Assembly: GCA_013151235.1 (NCBI GenBank)
Contig: JAADIO010000035.1
Location: 1-64,000 of the forward strand
Direction of reading: 5' to 3'
From: Deltaproteobacteria bacterium
Lineage (GTDB): Bacteria; CG2-30-53-67
Length of the DNA stretch: 64,000 nucleotides
A program made the translations under genes and the position numbers. Each line of letters begins with the position of its first letter. The stretch's first letter is position 1. The notes beneath the pieces were generated by a model. It was given only the letters and a program-made list of their open reading frames with translations, made no database searches and was not told the origin of the DNA. Below are positions 51,429 through 60,888 of this stretch, one piece after another.

Positions 51429-52417
51429 AGAACCTGCTGTCGGACATTCCGATTCGGCGGCTCTTCCTGCTGCTGGTTCTCCTGCTAATAACAACAGCAG
51501 CCGGATCGCCGGCGGAAACCGATGCTCCCCGGACTCCTTCCGCCCCGGTCACGCTAAAAGCCCGCCTCTCTCCCGAAGAGGCGACCATCGGCGACCGGAT
51601 TGCTTATTCCCTGACCCTCACCCGCGCGCACAAGGTTCTGATGGAATTGCCGGAGCCTCCCCGTTCCATAGACGGGGTCACTCTCCTCAAGGTCGAGAAA
51701 AAGGCGCCGAAGAAGGAGGGGGACCGGATCGTCGAAAGCAGAAGTTACCTCTACCGCGTTGACCGGACGGGGACGATCGTATTCCCTGCACTGAAAGGAA
51801 CCTGTCTTTCCGACGGCAAGGAAATCACCGTGGCAACCCGGGCGCTGACCCTGACGGTCCGCTCCCTGCTGCCGGCAAAGATGAAGGACATCCACGAGAT
51901 CAAGCCGCTTGAACCGGCGGGGTTCTATCTTCCCATCCCTTTTCTCATCGCAGCAGGCCTTCTCCTCCTCGCCCTCCTCGTTGTCGTCTTCCTGAGGCAG
52001 CGGCGAAAGAAACGGGCCGATCTTCCCTTCGTCGAAGCGGTCCGCTCTCCCCGAGAAGAGGCGGAAGAGGCGTTGAACAAACTGGCAGCTTCAGGCCTGA
52101 TCGAGAAGGGGGAATTTAAAAAATACTGTTTCCGCCTCTCAGAGATCTTTCGGCGATACCTGGAACGAAGGTTCCGATTTCCCGCCGTGGAGTCAACCTC
52201 CGAGGAGATCCGGCACAACCTGAACACCCTCCCTGCGGAAGAGAAGTTAAAAGAAGAGGTGCGTCTTTTTCTCCGCAACACAGACCGGGTAAAATACGCC
52301 GGCCATCAGGCGGAGCGGGAAGAGATCGACGGGGAAACGGAACGGGTCCGAACCTTTGTGGCCCTCACATCGCAGGAAGGGACTTCGGAGAAGGAGGCAG
52401 AGCATGTGGCGTTTTGA
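51425..52417 (+). CDS. Bat-operon membrane protein, DUF4381/BatD-like
   Basis: The ATG at 51425 overlaps the DUF58 stop. The 330-residue protein has a signal peptide, an immunoglobulin-like periplasmic domain (VTLKARLSPEEATIGDRIAY), one membrane helix near 177-197 (IPFLIAAGLLLLALLVVVFL) and a cytoplasmic helical tail with KKYCFRLSEIFRRYLERRFR. The tail and topology match proteins encoded between DUF58 and BatA in other Bat clusters. Function unknown. Confidence 0.8.
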   Translation: MKNLLSDIPIRRLFLLLVLLLITTAAGSPAETDAPRTPSAPVTLKARLSPEEATIGDRIAYSLTLTRAHKVLMELPEPPRSIDGVTLLKVEKKAPKKEGDRIVESRSYLYRVDRTGTIVFPALKGTCLSDGKEITVATRALTLTVRSLLPAKMKDIHEIKPLEPAGFYLPIPFLIAAGLLLLALLVVVFLRQRRKKRADLPFVEAVRSPREEAEEALNKLAASGLIEKGEFKKYCFRLSEIFRRYLERRFRFPAVESTSEEIRHNLNTLPAEEKLKEEVRLFLRNTDRVKYAGHQAEREEIDGETERVRTFVALTSQEGTSEKEAEHVAF

Positions 52418-53396
52418 CGATCCCTGGAATCTGATTCTCCTCCTGATCATCCCCATCCGGATCTTTTTCCATCAGCGACGGCAGAGGGGAGCACTCCTTT
52501 TCTCCGGTCTGCAGACCGCCAAATCTCTCCCCCGGACGGGGACGGTTTCCGCCTCATGGGGGCCTTTGCTGCTGCGATCGGCTGCTCTGCTTTTTCTGAT
52601 CGTCGCCCTCGCCCGGCCCCAGTCGGGTCGAACCACCACGGAGGTCCTGACCAAGGGGATCGACATCATGCTCACCCTCGACACCTCGGGGAGCATGAAG
52701 GCCCTCGATTTCGAAATTAAAGGAAAACGGATCAACCGTCTCGCCGTGGTCAAAAAGGTCGTGGCAAAATTCATCAAAGGAAGAGAACATGACCGGATGG
52801 GAATGGTGGTCTTTGCCGGGAATGCCTACACCCAGTGTCCTCTGACCCTCGACCGGGGCGTTCTTCTGACCCTCCTCGACCGCGTCGAGATCGGACCGGC
52901 CGGGGACGGGACGGCCATCGGATCCGCCCTGGCCACGGCGGTCAAACGACTCAAGGACTCAAAGGCAAAATCGAAGGTGGTGATCCTCCTCACCGACGGC
53001 CGGAACAACACCGGAAAGATCGATCCCGAGACGGCAGCCGAACTGGCCAAAAACTACAACATCAAGGTCTACTGCATCGGCGCGGGCACGAAAGGCCCGG
53101 CCCCTTTCCTGGTCGATTCCTTCTTCGGGAAACGCTATGTCTATCAGAATGTGGACATCGACGAGAAAACCCTGAAAATGATCGCCGCAACCACAGGGGG
53201 CCGGTACTTCCGGGCCACCGATACCAAGGGACTTGAGGCAATCTACAAAAAGATCGACAGTATGGAGAAAACGAAGGTGAAGGTCAAGGAATACAGCGAA
53301 TATACGGAGGAGTTCGCCTGGTTCCTGATCCCGGGACTTTTCTTTCTGGGACTCGAGGTCGTACTGGAAAACACATTTTGGAGGAAGATCCCCTGA
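52404..53396 (+). CDS. batA: VWA-domain protein BatA
   Basis: ATG 52404 follows GAAGGAGG and overlaps the preceding gene by 14 bp. The 330-residue protein has two N-terminal membrane helices, a von Willebrand A domain with the full MIDAS site DTSGSMKALDF, and GDGTAIGSALATAVKRLKDS plus LLTDGRNNTGKID. A final helix lies near 305-322. BatA proteins assemble in the inner membrane with BatB; aerotolerance was the first proposed role and is disputed. Confidence 0.92.
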   Translation: MWRFDDPWNLILLLIIPIRIFFHQRRQRGALLFSGLQTAKSLPRTGTVSASWGPLLLRSAALLFLIVALARPQSGRTTTEVLTKGIDIMLTLDTSGSMKALDFEIKGKRINRLAVVKKVVAKFIKGREHDRMGMVVFAGNAYTQCPLTLDRGVLLTLLDRVEIGPAGDGTAIGSALATAVKRLKDSKAKSKVVILLTDGRNNTGKIDPETAAELAKNYNIKVYCIGAGTKGPAPFLVDSFFGKRYVYQNVDIDEKTLKMIAATTGGRYFRATDTKGLEAIYKKIDSMEKTKVKVKEYSEYTEEFAWFLIPGLFFLGLEVVLENTFWRKIP

Positions 53397-53397
53397 T

Positions 53398-53529
53398 CTT
53401 TTTCCCGCTTCCATCTTTCGATGGGATCGGGAAAAAAGATATGTACATCCCCCCTTTTCCAAAGGGGAGAAGAGAATCAGGGACACCAAAAAACCTCTAC
53501 TCCTTATAACCTCCCCCTTTTGAAGGGGG
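53398..53529. repeat. Palindromes in the batA-batB gap
   Basis: Three inverted repeats fill the only sizeable gap of the operon: CTTTTTCCCG with CGGGAAAAAAG around an inner CCATC/GATGG pair (about 53399-53438), CCCCTTTTCCAAAGGGG (about 53451-53466) and CCCCCTTTTGAAGGGGG (53513-53529). The last two are near-copies of each other. No plus-strand T run follows, so these are intergenic repeats rather than a clear terminator. Confidence 0.6.
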
Positions 53530-53551
53530 ATTGAAAGAGAGAAAAAAACCG

Positions 53552-54559
53552 ATGCATTTTAAAAACGCACAACTCCTGCTCCTCCTGTGGCTCGTTCCCC
53601 TCTTGGGGCTCTTCTATCTCTGGTCCTTCAAGAGTCGGGACCGGTGCCTTCGGACCTTCTGCAATAATCCCGCCCTGCTGCCCCGCCTCCTGCACGGCGT
53701 CCACCGGAAGCGGCAGCGGATGAAGGCGGCCCTTATCGTCGTCGCTATTGCACTCTCCATCGTAGCCTTGGCACGCCCACGCTGGGGATTCCGGTGGGAA
53801 GAGATCAGGCGACGGGGTGTCGATATCGTCGTAGCCCTCGACGTCTCACAGAGCATGATGGCGACCGACGTCGATCCGAACCGCCTGGAACGGGCAAAAC
53901 GGAAGATTCAGGACCTTCTGACCATGCTCAGGGGAGACCGAATCGGGCTGGTCGCCTTTGCCGGGAGCAGTTTCATTCAGTGCCCCCTGACCCTCGACTA
54001 CGGCGCCTTCCGGATCTTCCTCGATGGGCTCTCCCCGGACCTGATCCCCGTACCGGGTACGGCTGTCGCCCGGGCCATCGAGACTTCCCTGACCGCCTTC
54101 GATCCGAAACTCAGGACTTCCAAAGCCATCATCCTGATCACCGACGGCGAAGATCACGGCGGCAATCCCCTCAGCGCTGCGAAGAAAGCGAAGGAAGCCG
54201 GGGTGAAAATTTTTACCATCGGCATCGGCAAACGGGAAGGCGCCCCGATTCCCCTGGCCGGTCCCGGCGGGGGATTTAAGAAGGATCATTCCGGCAATCT
54301 CATCCTGACCCGTCTTGATGAGGAAACCCTGAAAAAGATCGCCTTGACAACGGGCGGTGCCTACGTTCATTCTGTCACGGGTGATATGGACCTGCAGTCG
54401 ATTTATCTGAAGGGGATCCGAATGGGAATGAAACAGACCGAATTGGCGACCCGTCGTAAGAAACGATGGACGGAGCGATTTGAATGGCCCCTCATGGCGG
54501 CGGTTTTTCTCCTGATCGCAGAGGGGTTTCTCCGGGAAGGGGGACGGGAGGAGGCATGA
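53552..54559 (+). CDS. batB: VWA-domain protein BatB
   Basis: The 335-residue protein from ATG 53552 (an in-frame TTG seven codons earlier sits against a GGGGGA box and is a possible alternative) has N-terminal helices, a VWA domain with MIDAS motif LDVSQSMMATDVDPNRLERA, PVPGTAVARAIETSLTAFDP and LITDGEDHGGNP, and a C-terminal helix. It pairs with BatA. The stop overlaps the batC start. Confidence 0.92.
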   Translation: MHFKNAQLLLLLWLVPLLGLFYLWSFKSRDRCLRTFCNNPALLPRLLHGVHRKRQRMKAALIVVAIALSIVALARPRWGFRWEEIRRRGVDIVVALDVSQSMMATDVDPNRLERAKRKIQDLLTMLRGDRIGLVAFAGSSFIQCPLTLDYGAFRIFLDGLSPDLIPVPGTAVARAIETSLTAFDPKLRTSKAIILITDGEDHGGNPLSAAKKAKEAGVKIFTIGIGKREGAPIPLAGPGGGFKKDHSGNLILTRLDEETLKKIALTTGGAYVHSVTGDMDLQSIYLKGIRMGMKQTELATRRKKRWTERFEWPLMAAVFLLIAEGFLREGGREEA

Positions 54560-55386
54560 TCCGGCATTTTCTGGTAATCTTTGGCTGTCTGAGTACCCTG
54601 CTTCTCACCGGGCACTCCCTCTGGGCCGCATCCCCCACCCGGGCGATGAAAGAGGGGATACGGGCCTATCACGCGAAAAAATACAAAGAGGCTCTCACCC
54701 ACTTTGAAGCAGCGGAAGTCGAAGCACCGGACGATCCGAAGATCCGCTACAATGCCGCTGCCGCCCGATACCGCACCGGTGACTTTGCATCCGCAGCAAA
54801 AGAATTCGGACAAGTCCTTTCGAAAACCGAAGACCCGAAACTCCGGGCAAAGGCCTACTACAACCTCGGCAACACGGCCTTCCGAGAAAAAGACCTGAAG
54901 GCCTCCTCCGGATTCTATCGTAAAGCACTCTCCATTGACCCTGAAGACCGTCAGGCCAAGGAAAATCTCGAGTTCGTCCTGAAAGCGATCAAACAGCAGA
55001 AGCAGCAGAAACGGAAGCAGAATGGGAAAACAACCAAGAATCAGGCAAAACCGAAAGAAGATCAAAAAACAGAACCGACACAAGAGACACGGAATTCCGC
55101 GCAGAAAGAAGGAACGGGGAAAAAATCACCGCAACCAACAACCGGGAAGAACAAGGAACAAAAACCTCCGGAAGGGAAAATTCATGAAACCGGAGGGGGA
55201 AAAAAGAAGGGGCTGAAAGGGACCGGGACCAACGCTCGTCCGGACCATCCCGTTGAGGGGCATCCCCTCTCCCCGGAGGAGGCGGAACGGCTGCTCAATT
55301 CCCTGAGTGATGATCAACGGGCCTACTTCCGGAAGCAGGCGGCACGGGAAGCCCCCAACAGGAAAAACGTCGTGGAAGACTGGTAA
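54556..55386 (+). CDS. batC: TPR-repeat protein BatC
   Basis: The 276-residue protein from ATG 54556 has a signal peptide (IRHFLVIFGCLSTLLLTGHS) and three TPR-like repeats over residues 28-135 (YKEALTHFEAAEVEAPDDPK, AYYNLGNTAFREKDLKASS). A Lys/Gln-rich low-complexity tail follows to about 235, and a conserved end LSDDQRAYFRKQAAREA. This is the usual BatC build: a periplasmic scaffold. Confidence 0.87.
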   Translation: MIRHFLVIFGCLSTLLLTGHSLWAASPTRAMKEGIRAYHAKKYKEALTHFEAAEVEAPDDPKIRYNAAAARYRTGDFASAAKEFGQVLSKTEDPKLRAKAYYNLGNTAFREKDLKASSGFYRKALSIDPEDRQAKENLEFVLKAIKQQKQQKRKQNGKTTKNQAKPKEDQKTEPTQETRNSAQKEGTGKKSPQPTTGKNKEQKPPEGKIHETGGGKKKGLKGTGTNARPDHPVEGHPLSPEEAERLLNSLSDDQRAYFRKQAAREAPNRKNVVEDW

Positions 55387-55388
55387 GC

Positions 55389-57158
55389 ATGAAAGAAAAC
55401 GATTTCAAAAAGATGGGGGAAATTTTACTCCTCATGGTGTCGCTTCTGCTCCTCTATCAACCGGCGCAAGCCGGGGAGCTCTCCGTCACGGCCGGCGTCG
55501 ACCGGAACAGGATCACCCTGGAAGACATGGTTCGTCTGACCATCAGCGTCTCGGGGAGCCGCAAAACGCCTGAACCGGAGCTGCCCGACCTGCCCGACTT
55601 TGAGATTGCTTCCCGGGGGCGTTCCTCCCAGGTTCAGATCATCAACGGGTCCTACTCCTCCCGGATGGATTATACCTATCTTCTTGCACCGCAAAAAACG
55701 GGGAGACTCACCATCGGACCGGCGATCATCCGTTTTCAAGGAGAAATCTATCGAACCGATCCGATTACAATCCGTGTTGAAAAGACCCGCCAGTCGGAAA
55801 CCGAGAACCGAGATCTTTTTATCACCACGGAAGTCGATACCGCCAAACCTTACGTGGGGCAACAGGTAATCTATACCTTCCGCTTCTTCCGCCGGGTCCA
55901 GGTGGACAACGCGTCCCTGGAAAAATTGGATTTCAACGGTCTTCAGGTGGAAGACCTCGGCAAGGAAAAATCCTACACAACGGTTAAAAATGGAATCCGT
56001 TACCAGGTCACGGAGTTTCGCAGGATTCTTTATCCCGTCCATGCAGGGTCCTTGACCCTTCCGACCGCAACGCTAAAGTGCGATATTCCTTATGGACAGC
56101 CCAGTCCCTACGATATTTTCAATTTCGGCACGGAACGTTCCCGAACGAAGATTCTCCGGTCGAAACCAATCACCCTTCAGGTCCGTCCCCTGCCGGAACA
56201 GGGGAAACCGAAAAACTTTTCCGGGCTGGTCGGTAACTTCAGTCTGATTGCCCAATTAGGGAAAGAAGAGATTGAGGAAGGAGGATCGGCAACGCTGACC
56301 ATGACGGTGATGGGAACGGGAGATCTTACCGGTGCACCGAGACCCAAGATCGAAGGCCTGCAGCATTTCAAAACTTATGATGATCAACCGACCCTCACCC
56401 GGGAGACCCGTCAGGACCGGGTCCTTTCCCGGAAGGTCTTTAAAACCGCTCTCGTTCCGATGGAACCGGGGACGATCACCATCCCAGGCGTCTCGATTTC
56501 CTTCTTCAACCCCGATGCCGGACAGTACCAGAAACGGAAAGCCGGCCCCTTTATCCTGAAAGTCCGACCGGCTGCGACGAAGGAGGAAATCAACCTGACC
56601 GATGCGACCCCGGCGGTGCCCATCCGGAAAGGGATCAAAATCGTCGGTCGGGACATCCTCCCAATCGTCACCGGCCTCGACACCTTCAAAGACCGCTCGT
56701 TTTCCCTGACCTCTCCGGGAGTGATGGGTCTCTGTTTTATCCCCCCCTTTGCGTTTCTCGTCATTTTCCGAATCAAGCGGGAACAAGAGCGGCGAACCAC
56801 GGATATCGGCTATGCCCGGAGCAAGCGGGCCTGGAGCCATTTTGAAGCAGGTATCAAGGAAGCCCGGACCTTGATCCGTCAGGGTAATTCCCGAAAGCTT
56901 CATGCCCATCTCGCCCGAACCCTCCAGTCCTATCTCGGTGCCAAGATGAATCTTGCCGGAGAGGCCCGGACGCCGGCCGAGCTGAAGGAGGCCCTGGCCT
57001 CCCGCCTGAACGATCCGTCCCTGCCGGAGGAGATTCATCGGCTGCTGCGGGAACTGGAGTACCGGCAGTTTGCACCTGAAAAAGAGGGGAGCCACGATGG
57101 CACATCCGACCTTGATCGGGTCGTAAAGGTTTGCAAAAAGGTGGAGAAAAAACTATGA
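55389..57158 (+). CDS. batD: Oxygen-tolerance protein BatD
   Basis: The 589-residue protein has a signal peptide, at least three beta-sandwich domains (SVTAGVDRNRITLEDMVRLT, DTAKPYVGQQVIYTFRFFRR, SLIAQLGKEEIEEGGSATLT), one C-terminal helix near 441-460 and a cytoplasmic tail. That is the standard BatD layout. Only 2 bp separate it from batC, and its stop overlaps batE. Confidence 0.92.
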   Translation: MKENDFKKMGEILLLMVSLLLLYQPAQAGELSVTAGVDRNRITLEDMVRLTISVSGSRKTPEPELPDLPDFEIASRGRSSQVQIINGSYSSRMDYTYLLAPQKTGRLTIGPAIIRFQGEIYRTDPITIRVEKTRQSETENRDLFITTEVDTAKPYVGQQVIYTFRFFRRVQVDNASLEKLDFNGLQVEDLGKEKSYTTVKNGIRYQVTEFRRILYPVHAGSLTLPTATLKCDIPYGQPSPYDIFNFGTERSRTKILRSKPITLQVRPLPEQGKPKNFSGLVGNFSLIAQLGKEEIEEGGSATLTMTVMGTGDLTGAPRPKIEGLQHFKTYDDQPTLTRETRQDRVLSRKVFKTALVPMEPGTITIPGVSISFFNPDAGQYQKRKAGPFILKVRPAATKEEINLTDATPAVPIRKGIKIVGRDILPIVTGLDTFKDRSFSLTSPGVMGLCFIPPFAFLVIFRIKREQERRTTDIGYARSKRAWSHFEAGIKEARTLIRQGNSRKLHAHLARTLQSYLGAKMNLAGEARTPAELKEALASRLNDPSLPEEIHRLLRELEYRQFAPEKEGSHDGTSDLDRVVKVCKKVEKKL

Positions 57159-58009
57159 AGAAGATTCCTTTCCTGCTGATCCTTCTCCTGCCCCTTCTGC
57201 TGCTGACTCCGCAGACGGCAAGTCCGGAGCATAAAAACGCACTCGCCCTCTTTCTCAAGGCAAACGAATCCTATCAGAAAGGCGATTACGAATCGGCCCG
57301 GGATCTCTATACCCGAATTCTCGATCAGGGGATACGGAATGGGATTCTTTACTATAACCTGGGAAACACCTATTACCGGCTGGGCCGGACCGGCAAAGCT
57401 ATCGAGAACTACCTTTCGGCCAGGGAATGGATCCCGCGATCGGAAGACCTGGAGGCCAACCTCCGCTACGCCCGGGAAGAACGGAAAGACCGGATCGAAG
57501 CGACGGGCGGCATACTGCGGGAACTCTTCTTCTGGTATTACCGGATGTCGTTTCCGGAAATGGTCCGGATCTTTCTCTTGAGCAACGTAATTTTCTGGGG
57601 CACCGCAGCCGGCCGTCTCTTTTCCCGGCGGCCCTTTCTCCGGGGGCTTCTCTACATTTCACTCCTGTTCGGGCTGACCATGGGAATCACGGCGGCGACC
57701 CGTTACCTCCAGACCCGGCTGCACCGACCGGCCGTCATCATCGTGCCGAAGGCATCGGTACGATCCGGAATGGACCCGGAGAGTACCACCCTCTTCGTCC
57801 TTCATGACGGTGCAGAGGGATGGATCGACCGAACCCGGGACGGCTGGGTCCTCTTCCGCCTCCCCTCCGGAAAAGAAGGATGGCTGAAAAAGGCCCAGGT
57901 CGGCAAGGCCGCCTTGCCTTACATGACAGAGAAAAAGTCAGGCTCATCATCCTTCTCGGAATCCGTACCTTCCCAACAAGGTGCGCTGCCCCACCGTCAA
58001 CGGGTATAA
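57155..58009 (+). CDS. batE: TPR and SH3-like membrane protein BatE
   Basis: The 284-residue protein from ATG 57155 has a signal peptide, TPR repeats (NESYQKGDYESARDLYTRIL, YYNLGNTYYRLGRTGKAIEN), two hydrophobic helices near 140-190, and a C-terminal SH3-like segment (LHDGAEGWIDRTRDGWVLFR) that may bind peptidoglycan. It is the last gene of the Bat operon, convergent with the hybrid kinase 58 bp away. Confidence 0.88.
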   Translation: MKKIPFLLILLLPLLLLTPQTASPEHKNALALFLKANESYQKGDYESARDLYTRILDQGIRNGILYYNLGNTYYRLGRTGKAIENYLSAREWIPRSEDLEANLRYAREERKDRIEATGGILRELFFWYYRMSFPEMVRIFLLSNVIFWGTAAGRLFSRRPFLRGLLYISLLFGLTMGITAATRYLQTRLHRPAVIIVPKASVRSGMDPESTTLFVLHDGAEGWIDRTRDGWVLFRLPSGKEGWLKKAQVGKAALPYMTEKKSGSSSFSESVPSQQGALPHRQRV

Positions 58010-58066
58010 AGTTCCTGCTCTGGATCTCATGCGGATCAGGACAGGGGGAAACTGAAACAAACAACG

Positions 58067-60763
58067 TTAACGCTCCGCCTCCAGTGCATGGGAAACCGCT
58101 TCACTGAGTGTCGCTAATTGATAGGGCTTGGCGGCCACGGAGGCAAAACCATAGCTTCTGTAATCGGCCATGATCGGGTCGTCTGCATACCCGCTGGAAA
58201 CAATCGCCTTAATCTGCGGATCAATATTCAGGAGTTTCCCAATTACCTCCTTCCCTCCCATTCCACCCGGAATGGTTAGATCCAGGATGGCAACCCTGAA
58301 AGGATCTCCACTCTCAAAGGCCTTTGAATAAAGTTCGATCGCCTCTTCTCCATCTTTGGCCCCTTCGACCCGGTAACCAAGATGCTTCAAAATCTCACCG
58401 GCGACTCTCCGGATGGACGGTTCGTCATCCATGACCAGGATACGGCCCGTCCCGCGAAGCGGGGCAAGTCTTTCTTCTTCGGCCTTCTCCGGAACATTGG
58501 AAGAAGCCGGGAGGTAAATGGAAAAGGTGGATCCATGCCCCGGGCTGGAGTAAACGGAGAGATGCCCCTTGTGTCGCTGGATGATGGAATAGCTTCCGGC
58601 CAGACCCAACCCACTCCCCTTCTGCTTTGTTGTAAAATAGGGATCAAAAACCCGTTGTTGATATTCCATGGGAATACCGGTCCCCTCATCGGTCACATCG
58701 ATCCGGACATAGTCCCCCTCGGGCAAAGGAACATGCTTTCCGTGGGAGAGGCGGACATTCTTGCAGGAAATTCGGAGCACCCCGCCGTCGGGCATTGCCT
58801 GCTCTGCATTGAGTACCAGATTATGAATTACCTGGCCGATCTGGCCTTCATCGATCTCCACGGCGGCAAGTCCCCCGGGGAACGACATCTCGGAACGTAC
58901 GTTGGACCCCCGTAAGGCAAAGGCTGTCGATTCCCGAACCACCTTTTCAACCGTTGTCGTTCGGATGACCGGCGCACCTCCTTTCGCAAAGGTCAACAAC
59001 TGCTGCGTCAGCTCCCGGGCACGCAATGTCGCCTTTTCCGCGTCCATGATCAACCCCTTCACATGCTCATCCGTGGAAGACTGATACTGTGCGAGGGAAA
59101 GATTCCCGAGGATCACCGTAAGAAGGTTGTTGAAGTCGTGGGCCAATCCTCCGGCCAGAAGGCCCAGGGATTCAAGTTTCTCCTGTTTCAACAGCTCCTG
59201 CTCCATCTTTTTGCGGAGAGTAATGTCCCGGATAATTCCCTGAATATAATCCCTGCCCTTCAGACGAAGACGTTGCAGATTAATCTCCGCATCAAAAAGA
59301 CCACCATCCAGACGTCGGTGCCGCCATTCGAATACCGGACAATCACCTGCCAGTGCGGCCCGGATCATTGTTTTGCTCTTTTCTCTGGATGAAACTCCAT
59401 CCGGTTGGATACCGGGAGAAAGGTCATCCGGCCGTTTTCCGACAATCTCCTCACGCACCGCACCAAAAAGTTCCAGCACCCTCGGATTGCAATCAATGAT
59501 CGTAGGTTCCCCCCCTTCCAACTGAAGAAGGAGTACACCGTCCGCTGCACTATCGAAAAGGGCTCGGAACTTTTCTTCCGACTCCTTAAGGGCATGGTCC
59601 GACCGGGTCCGTTCGTCGATTTCCTTTTGTAACTGTTGGTTTACACGGCTCAGATTTCCAAGATATCGTTCCCGCTGCACATACCGCCGTGCCACCAATA
59701 TAAGTAAAACGGAAACAAATCCCGTACAAAGGAGTCCGGAGAACAATGCAGCCCGTGCCTCATAGGGATGAAACGTAGCAAGCAAGGCGGGCGCAGGATA
59801 AGCAACAAGGTCCCATCTGCGTCCCGGCACGGAGAGCGGAGTTCGTCGGAACAACTTTTTGAGCAGGACCGGAAGGCCGCCGGGCCGGAGGGAACCCTTC
59901 GACTCTTTTCGCGTCCGGGAGGCATGGGTGTAAAGAATCGTCTTGCCGCCCCCTTCTTCGACTTCGATAATTTTATAATTAACACCCAGTTTCTCCGTCC
60001 CCCGCAAGACCTCTTCAAAAACATCACCGAGCTGAAAAACACCCAGGGCAAAACCTTTCAGATTTTTTCGCTGCGCCTCATTCCCTGCATGGGAAGGCGT
60101 GGATGCATAGAGCGGCTGTATCGCGAAAAACCCGTTATGCTCACCAAAATTCGTGAGAGGGGTGCGAGTGACAATCGTCATCCGGCCACGATCCCGTGCG
60201 GCAACCAGAGAGGCCGCAATCACCGGATCCGAAGCCAGGTCGAAGCCGATCATCTTCTCGTGTATTGCGGAAGGTTCAACCCTGACCAGCGGATCGTACG
60301 AGGAGCGGGATCCGGCGGAAATGATTTTTCGACCTGGCCCCCTCTCCGTAATCCGGAAGGTCGGGCCTTCCTCTGTCCGGAATGCCGCCTCAAATGCTCT
60401 CCGGTCGGGACCGGAAACCGGCTGCACCCACCCCAGGGCATGGATTCCGGGATGGTCTGCAAGGTAACCGCTCACGAATTTCCGGAATTCATTTTTGGTT
60501 ACATCGACGGAGGAAGCATAAAAATCGGCAATTTCCTCAACCCTTGCCAACGAATGATTGAACCCTTCCTGAAGGTCCCGGGCATGTGTCTCCGCCCGGA
60601 GTTGGAATTCCGCGGCAAAAAGCCGGACCTGCCACTCCATGACCTTGTGATAGAGCACAAAGGACAAAACAATCCCGATCACACTGTTTACAATGACCAG
60701 AAACGTCCAGCGGGAAAAAGAGGAGACTTTCGGTTTCGTGAAAACTTGAGCCCTGGGCGCCAT
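58067..60763 (-). CDS. Hybrid histidine kinase: CHASE, PAS, HisKA, HATPase, receiver
   Basis: The 898-residue membrane kinase has a first helix near 19-41, a periplasmic CHASE domain (FVSGYLADHPGIHALGWVQP, FAIQPLY), a second helix near 345-365, a PAS domain (FRALFDSAADGVLLLQLEGG) and the kinase core with HisKA LAGGLAHDFNNLLTVILGNL, N box NLVLNAEQAMPDGG and G2 GSGLGLAGSYSI. A C-terminal receiver follows, with ILVMDDEPSIRRVAGEIL, phospho-Asp in VAILDLTIPGGMGG and Lys in VAAKPY. CHASE domains bind small ligands. No DNA-binding partner is adjacent; the lone receiver protein at 49015 is a candidate. Confidence 0.92.
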   Translation of the reverse strand: MAPRAQVFTKPKVSSFSRWTFLVIVNSVIGIVLSFVLYHKVMEWQVRLFAAEFQLRAETHARDLQEGFNHSLARVEEIADFYASSVDVTKNEFRKFVSGYLADHPGIHALGWVQPVSGPDRRAFEAAFRTEEGPTFRITERGPGRKIISAGSRSSYDPLVRVEPSAIHEKMIGFDLASDPVIAASLVAARDRGRMTIVTRTPLTNFGEHNGFFAIQPLYASTPSHAGNEAQRKNLKGFALGVFQLGDVFEEVLRGTEKLGVNYKIIEVEEGGGKTILYTHASRTRKESKGSLRPGGLPVLLKKLFRRTPLSVPGRRWDLVAYPAPALLATFHPYEARAALFSGLLCTGFVSVLLILVARRYVQRERYLGNLSRVNQQLQKEIDERTRSDHALKESEEKFRALFDSAADGVLLLQLEGGEPTIIDCNPRVLELFGAVREEIVGKRPDDLSPGIQPDGVSSREKSKTMIRAALAGDCPVFEWRHRRLDGGLFDAEINLQRLRLKGRDYIQGIIRDITLRKKMEQELLKQEKLESLGLLAGGLAHDFNNLLTVILGNLSLAQYQSSTDEHVKGLIMDAEKATLRARELTQQLLTFAKGGAPVIRTTTVEKVVRESTAFALRGSNVRSEMSFPGGLAAVEIDEGQIGQVIHNLVLNAEQAMPDGGVLRISCKNVRLSHGKHVPLPEGDYVRIDVTDEGTGIPMEYQQRVFDPYFTTKQKGSGLGLAGSYSIIQRHKGHLSVYSSPGHGSTFSIYLPASSNVPEKAEEERLAPLRGTGRILVMDDEPSIRRVAGEILKHLGYRVEGAKDGEEAIELYSKAFESGDPFRVAILDLTIPGGMGGKEVIGKLLNIDPQIKAIVSSGYADDPIMADYRSYGFASVAAKPYQLATLSEAVSHALEAER

Positions 60764-60888
60764 TTCCCCCTCCCCTCATCCTTACTCAAGAAGGTTCATT
60801 TATGGTAAAAAGTGTAACGGTCTCAGGATGCTTCTGCTTTTCCACAGGAGAAGACGAGAGGAGTGTAAAACCGGAGAAAGAAAAAAAA

